Shown here: piece by piece, positions 48,892-56,064 of the stretch
How positions within the stretch are numbered: position 1 is the first letter of the stretch
How the letters are laid out: each line of letters opens with the position of its first letter
Origin: Asticcacaulis sp. EMRT-3
Lineage (GTDB): Bacteria > Pseudomonadota > Alphaproteobacteria > Caulobacterales > Caulobacteraceae
Length of the DNA: 64,000 bases
Assembly (NCBI RefSeq): GCF_030027245.1
Contig: NZ_JASERT010000001.1
Span: forward strand, 1,666,501-1,730,500
Reading direction: 5' to 3'
Made by a program: the position numbers and the translations under genes
The notes under the pieces: model-generated
Databases searched by the model: none
Told to the model about the DNA's origin: nothing
Seen by the model: only the letters and a program-made list of their open reading frames with translations

Positions 48892-49650
48892 CTACTTCTC
48901 GCTATCGTGCGCTTCCAGACGGGTGCGTAACGAATCGATCTCGGCGAAGAAGCGCTTGCGCACCTCGCTGGCGAACGGATTATCGCGCTCAATCGACAGG
49001 AACAGCTCGTCGGAATCGCCCTGCACCAGGCCTACGCCCTGCATCATCAGGTCGTAGGAGCGCGTAGTATGGACGGTGGGCAAAGGTTCCAGCCCGCTCA
49101 ACACCTTGGCGATCAGGTGGGTTAAGCCCTGCACGGCGGCCAGGGCGCGGTCGTGCTCCTCCGGCGTGGCCAGCGACACCTTGAGATCGAGCGTCTTCTC
49201 GAAAAAGCGAATAATGCTGGCCAGATGGCGCACGCGCACCGGACAGACGACGATTTCGAGATCGTGGATGCCCTTGCGCGCCGATTGCGGCCCGAAAAGC
49301 GGATGGGTACACAGGATGGAGGCGTCCGCCGGCATGGCGTCGAGCAGCCAGCGCGCCGGCTTCATCTTGACCGAACCGACATCAATGATCAGGGCGCGCG
49401 GCGCAACATGCGGCGCAATCGCTTCGGCCAGCGCCTTTAAGGTGCGGATCGGCGTGGCCAGCACCACGTAAGGACAGGCCGCCGCCTCTTCGAGGCTGAC
49501 GAGTGTCACATTATGGCGGCTGGCGAATTTGCGCGCTTCCGGCGACGGATCATGGGCGTAGATGTCGAAATAGGGCGACAGGTGCCGGACGATCAGGCGA
49601 CCGAAGGCACCTAAACCGAACAGGCCCAGTCTGTGGACTTTTTTGAACAC
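48892..49650 (-). CDS. Prephenate/arogenate dehydrogenase
   Basis: An NAD-dependent enzyme of tyrosine synthesis, 252 residues. Rossmann motif LGLFGLGAFGRLIVRHL is at about residues 8-24, VLATPIRTLKALAEAI follows, then IIDVGSVKMKPARWLLD, the substrate-binding CTHPLFGPQSAR and ALAAVQGLTHLIAKVL with the conserved catalytic-region His. No ACT or chorismate mutase domain is attached. The start is a GTG at 49650. The tyrA/tyrC gene symbol is not fixed because substrate preference cannot be read from sequence. Confidence 0.9.
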   Translation of the reverse strand: MFKKVHRLGLFGLGAFGRLIVRHLSPYFDIYAHDPSPEARKFASRHNVTLVSLEEAAACPYVVLATPIRTLKALAEAIAPHVAPRALIIDVGSVKMKPARWLLDAMPADASILCTHPLFGPQSARKGIHDLEIVVCPVRVRHLASIIRFFEKTLDLKVSLATPEEHDRALAAVQGLTHLIAKVLSGLEPLPTVHTTRSYDLMMQGVGLVQGDSDELFLSIERDNPFASEVRKRFFAEIDSLRTRLEAHDSEK

Positions 49651-49747
49651 GCTCTGTCATTTCCGTCAGCAAAATCAAAGCCCGCCCGTACCACGAATTA
49701 GGCGTGGTGGCGAGGCGCAAATACCGCCCGGCCCTGACCGACCCTAT

Positions 49748-50473
49748 CTACCACCAGCCGGAATGCTTTTTCTTGCCCTTGTCGTCGCGCCTCTTGTCGT
49801 CATGGCTCTTATCAGCGGCGGCCAGTTCCAGCGCCACCTGCGCCGGTGTCTTGGCCAGTTCGTCAGGTGTGATGAAGCCATCGTGATTGCGATCCAGAAT
49901 AGCAAAACGCTGATGGGTGGCGGTCAGCCATTCCTCGGCAGAAACGCGGAAGTCGAAATCGGCGTCGGCGGCACGGATCGGCTGCGGCTCGTCAATCAGG
50001 CTGTATTGCGAAGCGCCCAGGATCTGCTTGACATACTTGCCGCCATTGGGGCTGTCGTCCTGGCTGGTGTCCATGTCGGGATCATAGTCGTGATGCAGCA
50101 CCTTCGGCTGCTGGATACGCGGATCGACGTGCTGGATTTCCGGTGCGATGATGCTTTCATAGCGGCTGTTTTCCGGGCTGGAAATATAGCCGTCATGATT
50201 GACATCCAGTTCGGCGAAGAAGTTCTGCGCGTCGGTGACGAATTCATCTTGACTGATCTTGCCGTCATGATTGGTATCGGCGGCATTGAACCATTCCATC
50301 ACCGGATAGGGCTTGCCCGCGCTTGCGCGAAACGGCTGGCCGGAGGGCGAAAAGAACACATTCAGGTTCATGACATCGAGATAGGCCTGCGCGGTGGCCG
50401 GCAGGGCGGTGAAGGCGGGCACGGCGGTCAGGCCCAGCAGGGCGACGGAAAACGAAATCGACGAAAAGCGCAT
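49748..50473 (-). CDS. Secreted EF-hand protein with four calcium loops
   Basis: A 241-residue exported protein. I choose the ATG at 50473 because it begins the signal peptide (MRFSSISFSVALLGLTAVPA, cleavage near ATAQA). Four EF-hand loops are readable: DTNHDGKISQDE near residue 66, DVNHDGYISSPE near 90, DADFDFRVSAEE and DRNHDGFITPDE. The tail is highly charged (DKSHDDKRRDDKGKKK). It probably binds calcium in the periplasm or outside the cell. It is divergent from another EF-hand gene at 50780, with a CtrA-type box between them. Confidence 0.87.
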   Translation of the reverse strand: MRFSSISFSVALLGLTAVPAFTALPATAQAYLDVMNLNVFFSPSGQPFRASAGKPYPVMEWFNAADTNHDGKISQDEFVTDAQNFFAELDVNHDGYISSPENSRYESIIAPEIQHVDPRIQQPKVLHHDYDPDMDTSQDDSPNGGKYVKQILGASQYSLIDEPQPIRAADADFDFRVSAEEWLTATHQRFAILDRNHDGFITPDELAKTPAQVALELAAADKSHDDKRRDDKGKKKHSGWW

Positions 50474-50699
50474 AGGCGGATCTTTCGGACAGGGAAGGGC
50501 CATCATGGAATTGCGCGCAACTTAGCGGTGGCGGGCCGGATCGGCAAGAGGCTTGACAGGCAGGAAATTCTTGCCCGGTCAATATTTCCCTGAGTAAATT
50601 TTGCTTGCTTTTATGTAATCATGGATATATTGATCTAACATTCATTCCAAAACATAGATTTAATTTTGTTATTTTGGTTGCATTGCTGAAATATTTATT

Positions 50700-50720
50700 A
50701 AGTTAACACACTATTAACTT
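50700..50720. promoter_or_regulatory. Perfect CtrA-type box between two EF-hand genes
   Basis: TTAA-CACACTA-TTAAC at 50703-50718 fits the CtrA consensus exactly, and it is also embedded in a palindrome AAGTTAA-N7-TTAACTT. It lies 62 bases before the start of the 50780 gene and about 230 bases from the divergent EF-hand gene, in a 306-base AT-rich gap with no other clear signals. Confidence 0.6.
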
Positions 50721-50779
50721 GAATTATTTTCCATGCTATTGCCCGCGAACAGATTTCGGGTTCCAGCAAGGAGAGTCTC

Positions 50780-51454
50780 ATGCAAATCAGCAGTTCGGCG
50801 AGCCCCAGCCTCAGCCAGTTGCTGGCGCAGGTGCAGTCAAGTCTGAGCGCGACATCGGGCAGTTCAGACAGTTCGGCGGCATCTTCCGCGACCACGACCG
50901 CGACCACGGCCACCACCGCTTCCACCTTCAGCGAAAACCCCGACTATTTCATCAGCGCCCTGTCTTCGAAAATCCTCGAGGGCCTGACGGCGATGCAGTC
51001 GCAAGCCTCCACATCGGCTTCATCGACCTTGAGCAGTATCGGTGGCGGCCATCATCACGGCCATCACCATATGCATATGCCATCTGGTAGTGACGGCACA
51101 TCCAGCCTCAGCGCCAGCCCCGCCTCGCTGGCCGATACACTTTTCGCCAGCATGGACACCAATGGCGACGGCTCGGTTTCGGCGGCTGAAAAAACCAGCT
51201 TCGATCAGCAGATGGCCGCCGGTGGAACCACCAGTGGCATGGGCGGCGTCCAGGGTGCATCATCGACGCAGGACACCTCCTTGCTGGATGCCCTGTCTTC
51301 GAGCAGCACGTCAGGCAGCGGCAGCACAGCTTCCGGCGCGTCAGACAGCCTGGCCAGCCTGATGCAGCAATTCATCCAGGCCGTGCAAAGCTATTCCAGC
51401 ACAGCCGCTTCCGGGATGACCGCCGCTTCGATGATCACCTCCATCGACGCCTGA
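50780..51454 (+). CDS. Ser/Thr-rich, His-rich EF-hand protein
   Basis: A 224-residue low-complexity protein starting MQISSSASPSLSQLLAQVQS, preceded by AAGGAGAG. It has long Ser/Thr/Ala tracts, a metal-binding-like segment GGGHHHGHHHMHM near residue 90, and one canonical EF-hand loop DTNGDGSVSAAE. No classical signal peptide is visible. The composition and the divergent, CtrA-boxed promoter suggest an extracellular or flagellar/appendage-linked, cell-cycle-regulated protein; this is inference. It converges with the cyclophilin gene, with one base between their stops. Confidence 0.8.
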   Translation: MQISSSASPSLSQLLAQVQSSLSATSGSSDSSAASSATTTATTATTASTFSENPDYFISALSSKILEGLTAMQSQASTSASSTLSSIGGGHHHGHHHMHMPSGSDGTSSLSASPASLADTLFASMDTNGDGSVSAAEKTSFDQQMAAGGTTSGMGGVQGASSTQDTSLLDALSSSSTSGSGSTASGASDSLASLMQQFIQAVQSYSSTAASGMTAASMITSIDA

Positions 51455-51455
51455 T

Positions 51456-52103
51456 TTATGACAGGCGGTGGGCGGACAGGATGGTGACCGGTCTGGCCAG
51501 GATTTCGTCAGGCCAGTCACCGGGCGCGGGCTTGGCTTTCGAACGCGGCGCGTGCAGGATTTGCTTCACCACCGCCATGCCCGACACCACATGGCCGAAG
51601 GCGGCATAGCCCTGATGATCGGGCGTGGCATTGCCGCCGGCATCGAGATAGGTCATGTCGCCGACACAGATGGTAAATTCGTTCGACGCCGTGCCGACGG
51701 CATAGCGCGCGGTCGAGACTGTGCCGTCGGTATGCGACAAATGGGTCTGGCTGGTCGGCTCGTGCGGGATCGGCGGAAAAGTGCGGTCGCCGCTGTTGAA
51801 CTGGATGAAACCGGCCTGGCCCGCGGACACGGCGCGATAAAAACTGCCGCCATCAAGCTTGTGGCGGTCAACATAGTGCAGGAAATTGGCCGTGGTGATC
51901 GGCGCATCCTTGCCGTCCAGTTCGAGCACGATCGGCCCGTCCGAGGTATCGATCTCCACGCGCACGCGGTCGGGCGGCACATCAAGGCCGATGGCCAGCC
52001 GCTTCGGCGGCGGTGCGGGCGGCGGCGGCGCTTTTGACGCCGGTTTCGAACAGGCGGCCAGCAACAAAACGAGCCCCGCCAAGGCCCAAAACCGCCGGTT
52101 CAT
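51456..52103 (-). CDS. Cyclophilin-type peptidyl-prolyl isomerase lipoprotein
   Basis: A 215-residue paralogue of the 47702 protein. The signal peptide ends in lipobox LAAC, followed by a Pro/Ala/Lys spacer (SKPASKAPPPPAPPPKR). The domain shows VRVEIDTSDGPIVLELDGKD, ITTANFLHYVDRHKL, SFYRAVSAGQAGFIQFN and GYAAFGHVVSGMAVVKQIL. The ATG at 52103 overlaps the TetR stop by one base, so the two genes are probably co-transcribed and under TetR control. Confidence 0.92.
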   Translation of the reverse strand: MNRRFWALAGLVLLLAACSKPASKAPPPPAPPPKRLAIGLDVPPDRVRVEIDTSDGPIVLELDGKDAPITTANFLHYVDRHKLDGGSFYRAVSAGQAGFIQFNSGDRTFPPIPHEPTSQTHLSHTDGTVSTARYAVGTASNEFTICVGDMTYLDAGGNATPDHQGYAAFGHVVSGMAVVKQILHAPRSKAKPAPGDWPDEILARPVTILSAHRLS

Positions 52104-52720
52104 CACGCCCCCTGCTGGCAGGCGGCGCGGATCAGCCAGTCGATCTCGCTTTCCAACTGGCTCAGCGGTACGGCGATCAGGCGTTCTTCCAGCCCCAGAC
52201 TGATCACGCCATGCACGGCGGCAAACAGGGTGCGCGCCCGCACGCTGAGGGCCTCGGCGGGCAGATCCGGCATGAGAACGGCCAGAGGCTCGGCAATATG
52301 GCGAAACAGCCGTAGCTGATCCTCATTGGCCCATTCCGGCACCACTGAGCGCACATGGGTTTCAAACAGCATCCGCCATAGCCGCAGATTTTCACGCGCA
52401 AAAACGAGATAGGTTCGGGCCACCTGACCCAGCCTTTGCAGGGCTTGCGCGGGCGTGGTCATCGGCAGGTGATCGCTGGCCTCAGCCGCCGCCGCGCCAA
52501 GGCGCGACAGGGTACGCGAATTGACCCGCAGCATCAGATCGTCCATGTCGGCGACGATGTTGTAAAGCCCGCCCAATGCAATGCCGAGATCGGCGGCCAG
52601 ATCGCGCGCCTTCAGGCTGGCCACGCCCTCGGCGCAGATGCGCGTTTCAGCGGCGCTAATCAGGGCTTCCAGTTGCGCCTGACGGCGGTCGGTCGTGCTT
52701 TGGCTGGGGGGCTTGACCAT
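52103..52720 (-). CDS. TetR-family transcriptional regulator
   Basis: A 205-residue regulator with the usual N-terminal DNA-binding domain (AALISAAETRICAEGVASLK, then ARDLAADLGIALGGLYNIVADMDDLM, roughly residues 18-65) and a ligand domain of the WHG/AcrR-C type with LWRMLFETHV. I choose the second of two ATGs, at 52720, because GAGG is five bases before it. Three similar operators lie directly upstream. It precedes the cyclophilin lipoprotein gene and is divergent from two small membrane-protein genes, which are its probable targets. Confidence 0.9.
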   Translation of the reverse strand: MVKPPSQSTTDRRQAQLEALISAAETRICAEGVASLKARDLAADLGIALGGLYNIVADMDDLMLRVNSRTLSRLGAAAAEASDHLPMTTPAQALQRLGQVARTYLVFARENLRLWRMLFETHVRSVVPEWANEDQLRLFRHIAEPLAVLMPDLPAEALSVRARTLFAAVHGVISLGLEERLIAVPLSQLESEIDWLIRAACQQGA

Positions 52721-52740
52721 CATATCCTCAAAATAATTTT

Positions 52741-52808
52741 GAACAGAGTTCACTTTTGTATTGAACGGCGTTCAATTATGCGCTACATCGTAATTGTGAA
52801 CAGCGTTC
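52741..52808. promoter_or_regulatory. Three GAAC-N3-GTTC operators for the TetR regulator
   Basis: GAACAGAGTTC at 52741-52751, GAACGGCGTTC at 52763-52773 and GAACAGCGTTC at 52798-52808. The middle copy extends to the 15-bp palindrome-like TTGAACGGCGTTCAA. Centres are 22 and 35 bases apart. The first is 20 bases before the regulator start, so autoregulation is likely. Confidence 0.8.
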
Positions 52809-52988
52809 ATACCATCGTTCGCCTCGATTATGAAGCGCTGATTTCACACTCAGGCGTCGCATGGCTTCTCGCTTAAGCTCGGGCGGCCAGTCGGCCATCG
52901 GGGGGCGCGGGGGTGAAAAGGGGCGAAGGCGGCGCAATCCGTTTTCGCCCCGGCTCCCTTGCCACCCAATTTGCAAAGGATAACCACC

Positions 52989-53201
52989 GTGAAGGGTTTT
53001 ATCTATACACTGGTCAGCGCTCTGGCCCTGACCGGCTGCCTGTTCGCCGTTGCCGGTTTTGCGCAAAATCCCGCCAGCCTGAACAGCGCCGCCGTCGGCA
53101 ATGACCTGCCCGCCTTTTTGCATTATCACCCCACCGATGGCGCCAGCACAGGCGGCAAGGTGCGCGCAGCCATGAGGCTTGATCATGTCCAGCCCCGATA
53201 A
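52989..53201 (+). CDS. Small exported protein of unknown function
   Basis: A 70-residue product starting at a GTG with AAAGGA upstream: basic start, hydrophobic GFIYTLVSALALTGCLFAVA, then AQNPASLNSAAVGNDLPAFL and a polar tail. It is probably a signal peptide or a membrane anchor. It overlaps the next gene by 17 bases and is divergent from the TetR gene, whose operators lie upstream. Family unknown. Confidence 0.6.
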   Translation: MKGFIYTLVSALALTGCLFAVAGFAQNPASLNSAAVGNDLPAFLHYHPTDGASTGGKVRAAMRLDHVQPR

Positions 53202-53451
53202 GCGCGTGCGCATCAAAAGCCGCTGGCTGGTGGCAGCAGGCGCTTTCCTGCTGCTGGCCACATTGACCAGCGTTCTCGGCGTGGTTCTGTTCGCGCCCGC
53301 GCCATCAGGCGAAGCGCCGCTGGCCCTGCCCGATCTGCTGCATGGCGGCACGGGTACGGGCATTGCCGCCCTGCTGATCATCGCTCTGGCGCTCAAACTG
53401 GCGGGCATCCTGATCGCAGCCACCCGCACATGGCAGAAGCGCAAACAGTAA
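53185..53451 (+). CDS. Small membrane protein with two helices
   Basis: The 88-residue protein has a basic N-terminus (SSPDKRVRIKSR), helices at about residues 14-36 and 55-77, and a basic C-terminus (TRTWQKRKQ). The ATG at 53185 is preceded by GAGG. It overlaps the upstream small gene and ends nine bases before the stop of the convergent M13 peptidase gene. Probably part of a TetR-controlled operon. Function unknown. Confidence 0.65.
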   Translation: MSSPDKRVRIKSRWLVAAGAFLLLATLTSVLGVVLFAPAPSGEAPLALPDLLHGGTGTGIAALLIIALALKLAGILIAATRTWQKRKQ

Positions 53452-53460
53452 CCGTCGCTT

Positions 53461-55602
53461 CTACCAGATGCGCACGCGCTTATCGGGTGCCACATAATAG
53501 GCGTCACCCGGTTGGACATCAAAGGCCTTATACCAGGCATCGACATTGCGCGTGGCCCCGTCGGCGCGGAAATGGGTCGGCGAATGGACATCGGCGGCCA
53601 CCAGATATTTCATATAGTCGGGCTGGTATTTCGACTGCCATATCTGGGCAAAGCCAAGATAGAAGCGCTGGTCGCCGGAGAAGCCGTCGATTTCAGGTGG
53701 GGTCTGCCCCTTCAGCGCGATATGGTAGGCATCGTAAGACACCAGCAATCCGCCGAGATCGGCGATATTCTCGCCCATCGTCTGGTCGCCCTTGACGTGA
53801 ACGCCCGGCACCGGCTCATACTGATCGAACTGCGCAGCCAGCGCCTTGGTCTGGGCCTCGAACTTCGCCGAATCTTCCGGCGTCCACCAATCGACCAGAG
53901 CACCGTTACCGTCATAGTGACGGCCCTCATCATCGAAGCCGTGGGTGATTTCATGGCCGATCACCGCGCCAATGCCGCCATAATTGACCGCCATATCGGC
54001 CTTCGGATCGAAGAAGGGCGGTTGCAATATGGCCGCCGGGAAGATGACCTCGTTGCGCGTCGGTGAATATTCGGCATTGACCGTTTGGGGGTACATGCCC
54101 CAGTCATCCGGGTCGATCGGGCCGTCAATCTGCGAGACGCGGTGCGCCCATTCAAAGGCCGAGGAGCGCTCGATATTGCCATAGAGATCGTCCGGCTTGA
54201 TCACAAGCGCGCTGTAATCGCGCCAGTGATCGGGATAGCCGATGCGTACGCCGAATTTCGACAGTTTTTCCAGCGCCTTTTCCTTGGTGGCCGGGGTCAT
54301 CCAGGTGACGTTTTGCAGGCGAATCTTCATGGCCGCCAAGAGGTCATTGACCAGCGCCACCATCGTCGCCTTGGACTGCGGCGGGAAATATTGCGCGGCA
54401 TAGGCCTTGCCCAGCACTTCGGGCATATTGTCATCGACCGTGCCGACGGCGCGCTTCCATAGGGGGCGCTGTTCCTTGACGCCATACAGATCCTGCGAAC
54501 GGAAGGCGAAGCGGCGGTTATAGAAGCGATCCGACAGATAGGCCGAGGCCTGATCAACCGTATGGAAGGCTTCCCAGGCTTTCAGCGTATCGAGCGGCGT
54601 GGCGGCGAAGATGGCGGCGATCTTCGGGAAGGCCGTGTTTTCGGCCACGATCACCTTTTGCGCACGGGCGACACCCGCCCCCTTGAAGAAGGCGTCCCAG
54701 CCAAAACCGGGCGCATAGGTATTGAGATCGTTCAAAGCCATCGGATTATAGGTCTTGGTGTCATCGCGGCGCTGATCCAGCGTCCAGCTCACCTTGGCAA
54801 TCTGCGTTTCGAAATCGACGATCTGATGCGCCGATGCCGCCGGATCAGGATAGCCGCTCATGGTCAGCATGTCGGTAATATAGACCTCATAGGCCTTCAG
54901 CTTATCGGCATAGGTGGCCGTGAGGTAATAGTCACGATTGGGCAGGCCCAGGCCCGCCTGACCGATTTGCAGGGCATAGAATCCGGGGCGCTTGGCGTCG
55001 TCATAGACCGACAGGCCGAACAGGGCCGAGCCGAAGCGTCCGGCGGTCGAGCCCATATAGGCGGCCATCTGCGTCTTGTCGGTGATCGCCGCTATGGCAT
55101 GGAGTTCCGGCTGCAAAGGTTTGGCGTCGAGCTGATTTCTCAGATCGGTATTCATGGCGCTGCGATACAGGTCAGCGATTTTCAGGTCTTCGCCGCTCAG
55201 ATCGCTGCGCGCCGCCAGGCCGGTGACCAGCAGCTTTTCGCGCAGTTCCGACAGATCGGCCAGCTTGTTGAAGCTGCCATAGCCGGGCTGATCGCCGGGG
55301 ATCACCATCGCTTTGAGCGCCTTGCCATTGGCATAGAGGTAGAAGTCATTGCCCGGCCTTATCGAAGTATCCATGCCTCCGACGTTAAAGCCCCACGGCC
55401 CATAGGACTTGCCAAGCTCGGCCATCTGAGCGGCGTCCGTGCCGCCGTCCGGGCCACCGGCGGTCAGATCGGCCATCAGGCTGTGCGCGGCATAGGGCTG
55501 GGGCACGTCATGCGACACCACCTCAGCCTGAACCGGCAGGCCTGCCATCAGCGGCAGGGTGAGCATAACCGAGCTTAAAAGCGTGTTGCGGAGACTGCGC
55601 AT
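53461..55602 (-). CDS. M13-family metallopeptidase
   Basis: A 713-residue neprilysin/PepO-like zinc endopeptidase. A signal peptide covers about residues 1-27 (LSSVMLTLPLMAGLPVQA), so it acts in the periplasm or outside. The zinc site is GHEITHGFDDEGRHYD, the third ligand lies in GENIADLGGLLVSYDA, and the substrate-binding block VNAEYSPTRNEVIFPAAIL is intact. The C-terminus is VRIW; the Cys often found just before the end of M13 proteins is missing. It probably degrades oligopeptides. A short palindrome ACACCGGTGT lies 159 bases upstream. Confidence 0.95.
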   Translation of the reverse strand: MRSLRNTLLSSVMLTLPLMAGLPVQAEVVSHDVPQPYAAHSLMADLTAGGPDGGTDAAQMAELGKSYGPWGFNVGGMDTSIRPGNDFYLYANGKALKAMVIPGDQPGYGSFNKLADLSELREKLLVTGLAARSDLSGEDLKIADLYRSAMNTDLRNQLDAKPLQPELHAIAAITDKTQMAAYMGSTAGRFGSALFGLSVYDDAKRPGFYALQIGQAGLGLPNRDYYLTATYADKLKAYEVYITDMLTMSGYPDPAASAHQIVDFETQIAKVSWTLDQRRDDTKTYNPMALNDLNTYAPGFGWDAFFKGAGVARAQKVIVAENTAFPKIAAIFAATPLDTLKAWEAFHTVDQASAYLSDRFYNRRFAFRSQDLYGVKEQRPLWKRAVGTVDDNMPEVLGKAYAAQYFPPQSKATMVALVNDLLAAMKIRLQNVTWMTPATKEKALEKLSKFGVRIGYPDHWRDYSALVIKPDDLYGNIERSSAFEWAHRVSQIDGPIDPDDWGMYPQTVNAEYSPTRNEVIFPAAILQPPFFDPKADMAVNYGGIGAVIGHEITHGFDDEGRHYDGNGALVDWWTPEDSAKFEAQTKALAAQFDQYEPVPGVHVKGDQTMGENIADLGGLLVSYDAYHIALKGQTPPEIDGFSGDQRFYLGFAQIWQSKYQPDYMKYLVAADVHSPTHFRADGATRNVDAWYKAFDVQPGDAYYVAPDKRVRIW

Positions 55603-55760
55603 GGAATATCCTTTTGTGATCGGACAATATCTGAGGATGATGAGCCGGTAGGTGCCAAGCGTATCATGACGGTATTTAGAGACGGGCCAGCAAAATACGC
55701 AACGGTTGCGCTACAAAATAACAGGCTGATGTCGTTTTTTTTGCGGCCACCTGTGATTTG

Positions 55761-55770
55761 ACACCGGTGT
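55761..55770. promoter_or_regulatory. Short operator-like palindrome before the M13 peptidase
   Basis: ACACCGGTGT, extended to TTGACACCGGTGTA, a perfect 10-bp palindrome with a central CG. It may be a LacI-type operator, but its position far upstream of the start makes this uncertain. Confidence 0.3.
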
Positions 55771-55803
55771 AGAAATTATCAGACAAATGGCCGGATCAGA
55801 GCA

Positions 55804-55845
55804 TAAAAAAACCCGCTGGAGATGATCTCATCCAGCGGGTTTTTG
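55804..55845. terminator. Bidirectional terminator
   Basis: AACCCGCTGGA and TCCAGCGGGTT form an 11-bp stem, with AAAAAAA on one side and TTTTT on the other, so it can end transcription on both strands. On the minus strand it would end the small RNA described next, or read-through from hisS. Confidence 0.93.
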
Positions 55846-55924
55846 ATTTTATTTTAAGTGAGCGTTTCCTCCCCGAAACGCCGGGAACTGACTTCCTCTT
55901 AACCGGGGAAGTTCCGTTCTCTTG
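55805..55924 (-). ncRNA. Candidate structured small RNA
   Basis: On the minus strand, a predicted promoter (55931-55959) is followed by about 120 bases containing a stem GGAAC...GTTCC with an inner CTTCC/GGAAG pairing, a second stem GCGTTTC-GGGGAG-GAAACGC whose loop resembles a ribosome binding site, an AT-rich link and a strong terminator. This order, promoter, two hairpins and terminator without a good reading frame, is typical of a bacterial sRNA. It resembles alphaproteobacterial sRNAs in style, but I cannot assign a family. Ends are estimates. Confidence 0.6.
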
Positions 55925-55930
55925 GAGCCG

Positions 55931-55959
55931 TAAAAACAGCTTTTCGGCGCGGGTGTCAA
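55931..55959 (-). promoter_or_regulatory. Promoter of the candidate small RNA
   Basis: On the minus strand a perfect TTGACA (55954-55959) is followed after 17 bases by TTTTTA; read as a Caulobacter promoter it is TTGACAC, 12 bases, GCTGTTTT. Transcription would begin near 55924. Confidence 0.55.
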
Positions 55960-56041
55960 CTCATTTTCCATCACTGCGTCAAAATTATTTCGCACCTTCA
56001 ACAAACCGGTTTCAGCCTCAACAAGAATGCTGTGAGGTGGG

Positions 56042-56064
56042 GTCAAATTTGACAGCGCTGTCAA
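56042..56064. promoter_or_regulatory. Overlapping palindromes at the hisS stop
   Basis: GTCAAATTTGAC (56042-56053) and TTGACAGCGCTGTCAA (56049-56064) are both perfect palindromes sharing TTGAC. The second has the same GACAGCGCTGTC core as the site at 24608 and overlaps the hisS stop codon. It lies upstream of the small RNA promoter and of the M13 peptidase gene. Confidence 0.5.

Noticed and set aside
55849..56064. 71-codon frame between hisS and the terminator
   Set aside because: It would start at a TTG inside the palindrome and run through the hairpins of the candidate small RNA; codon pattern is not protein-like.
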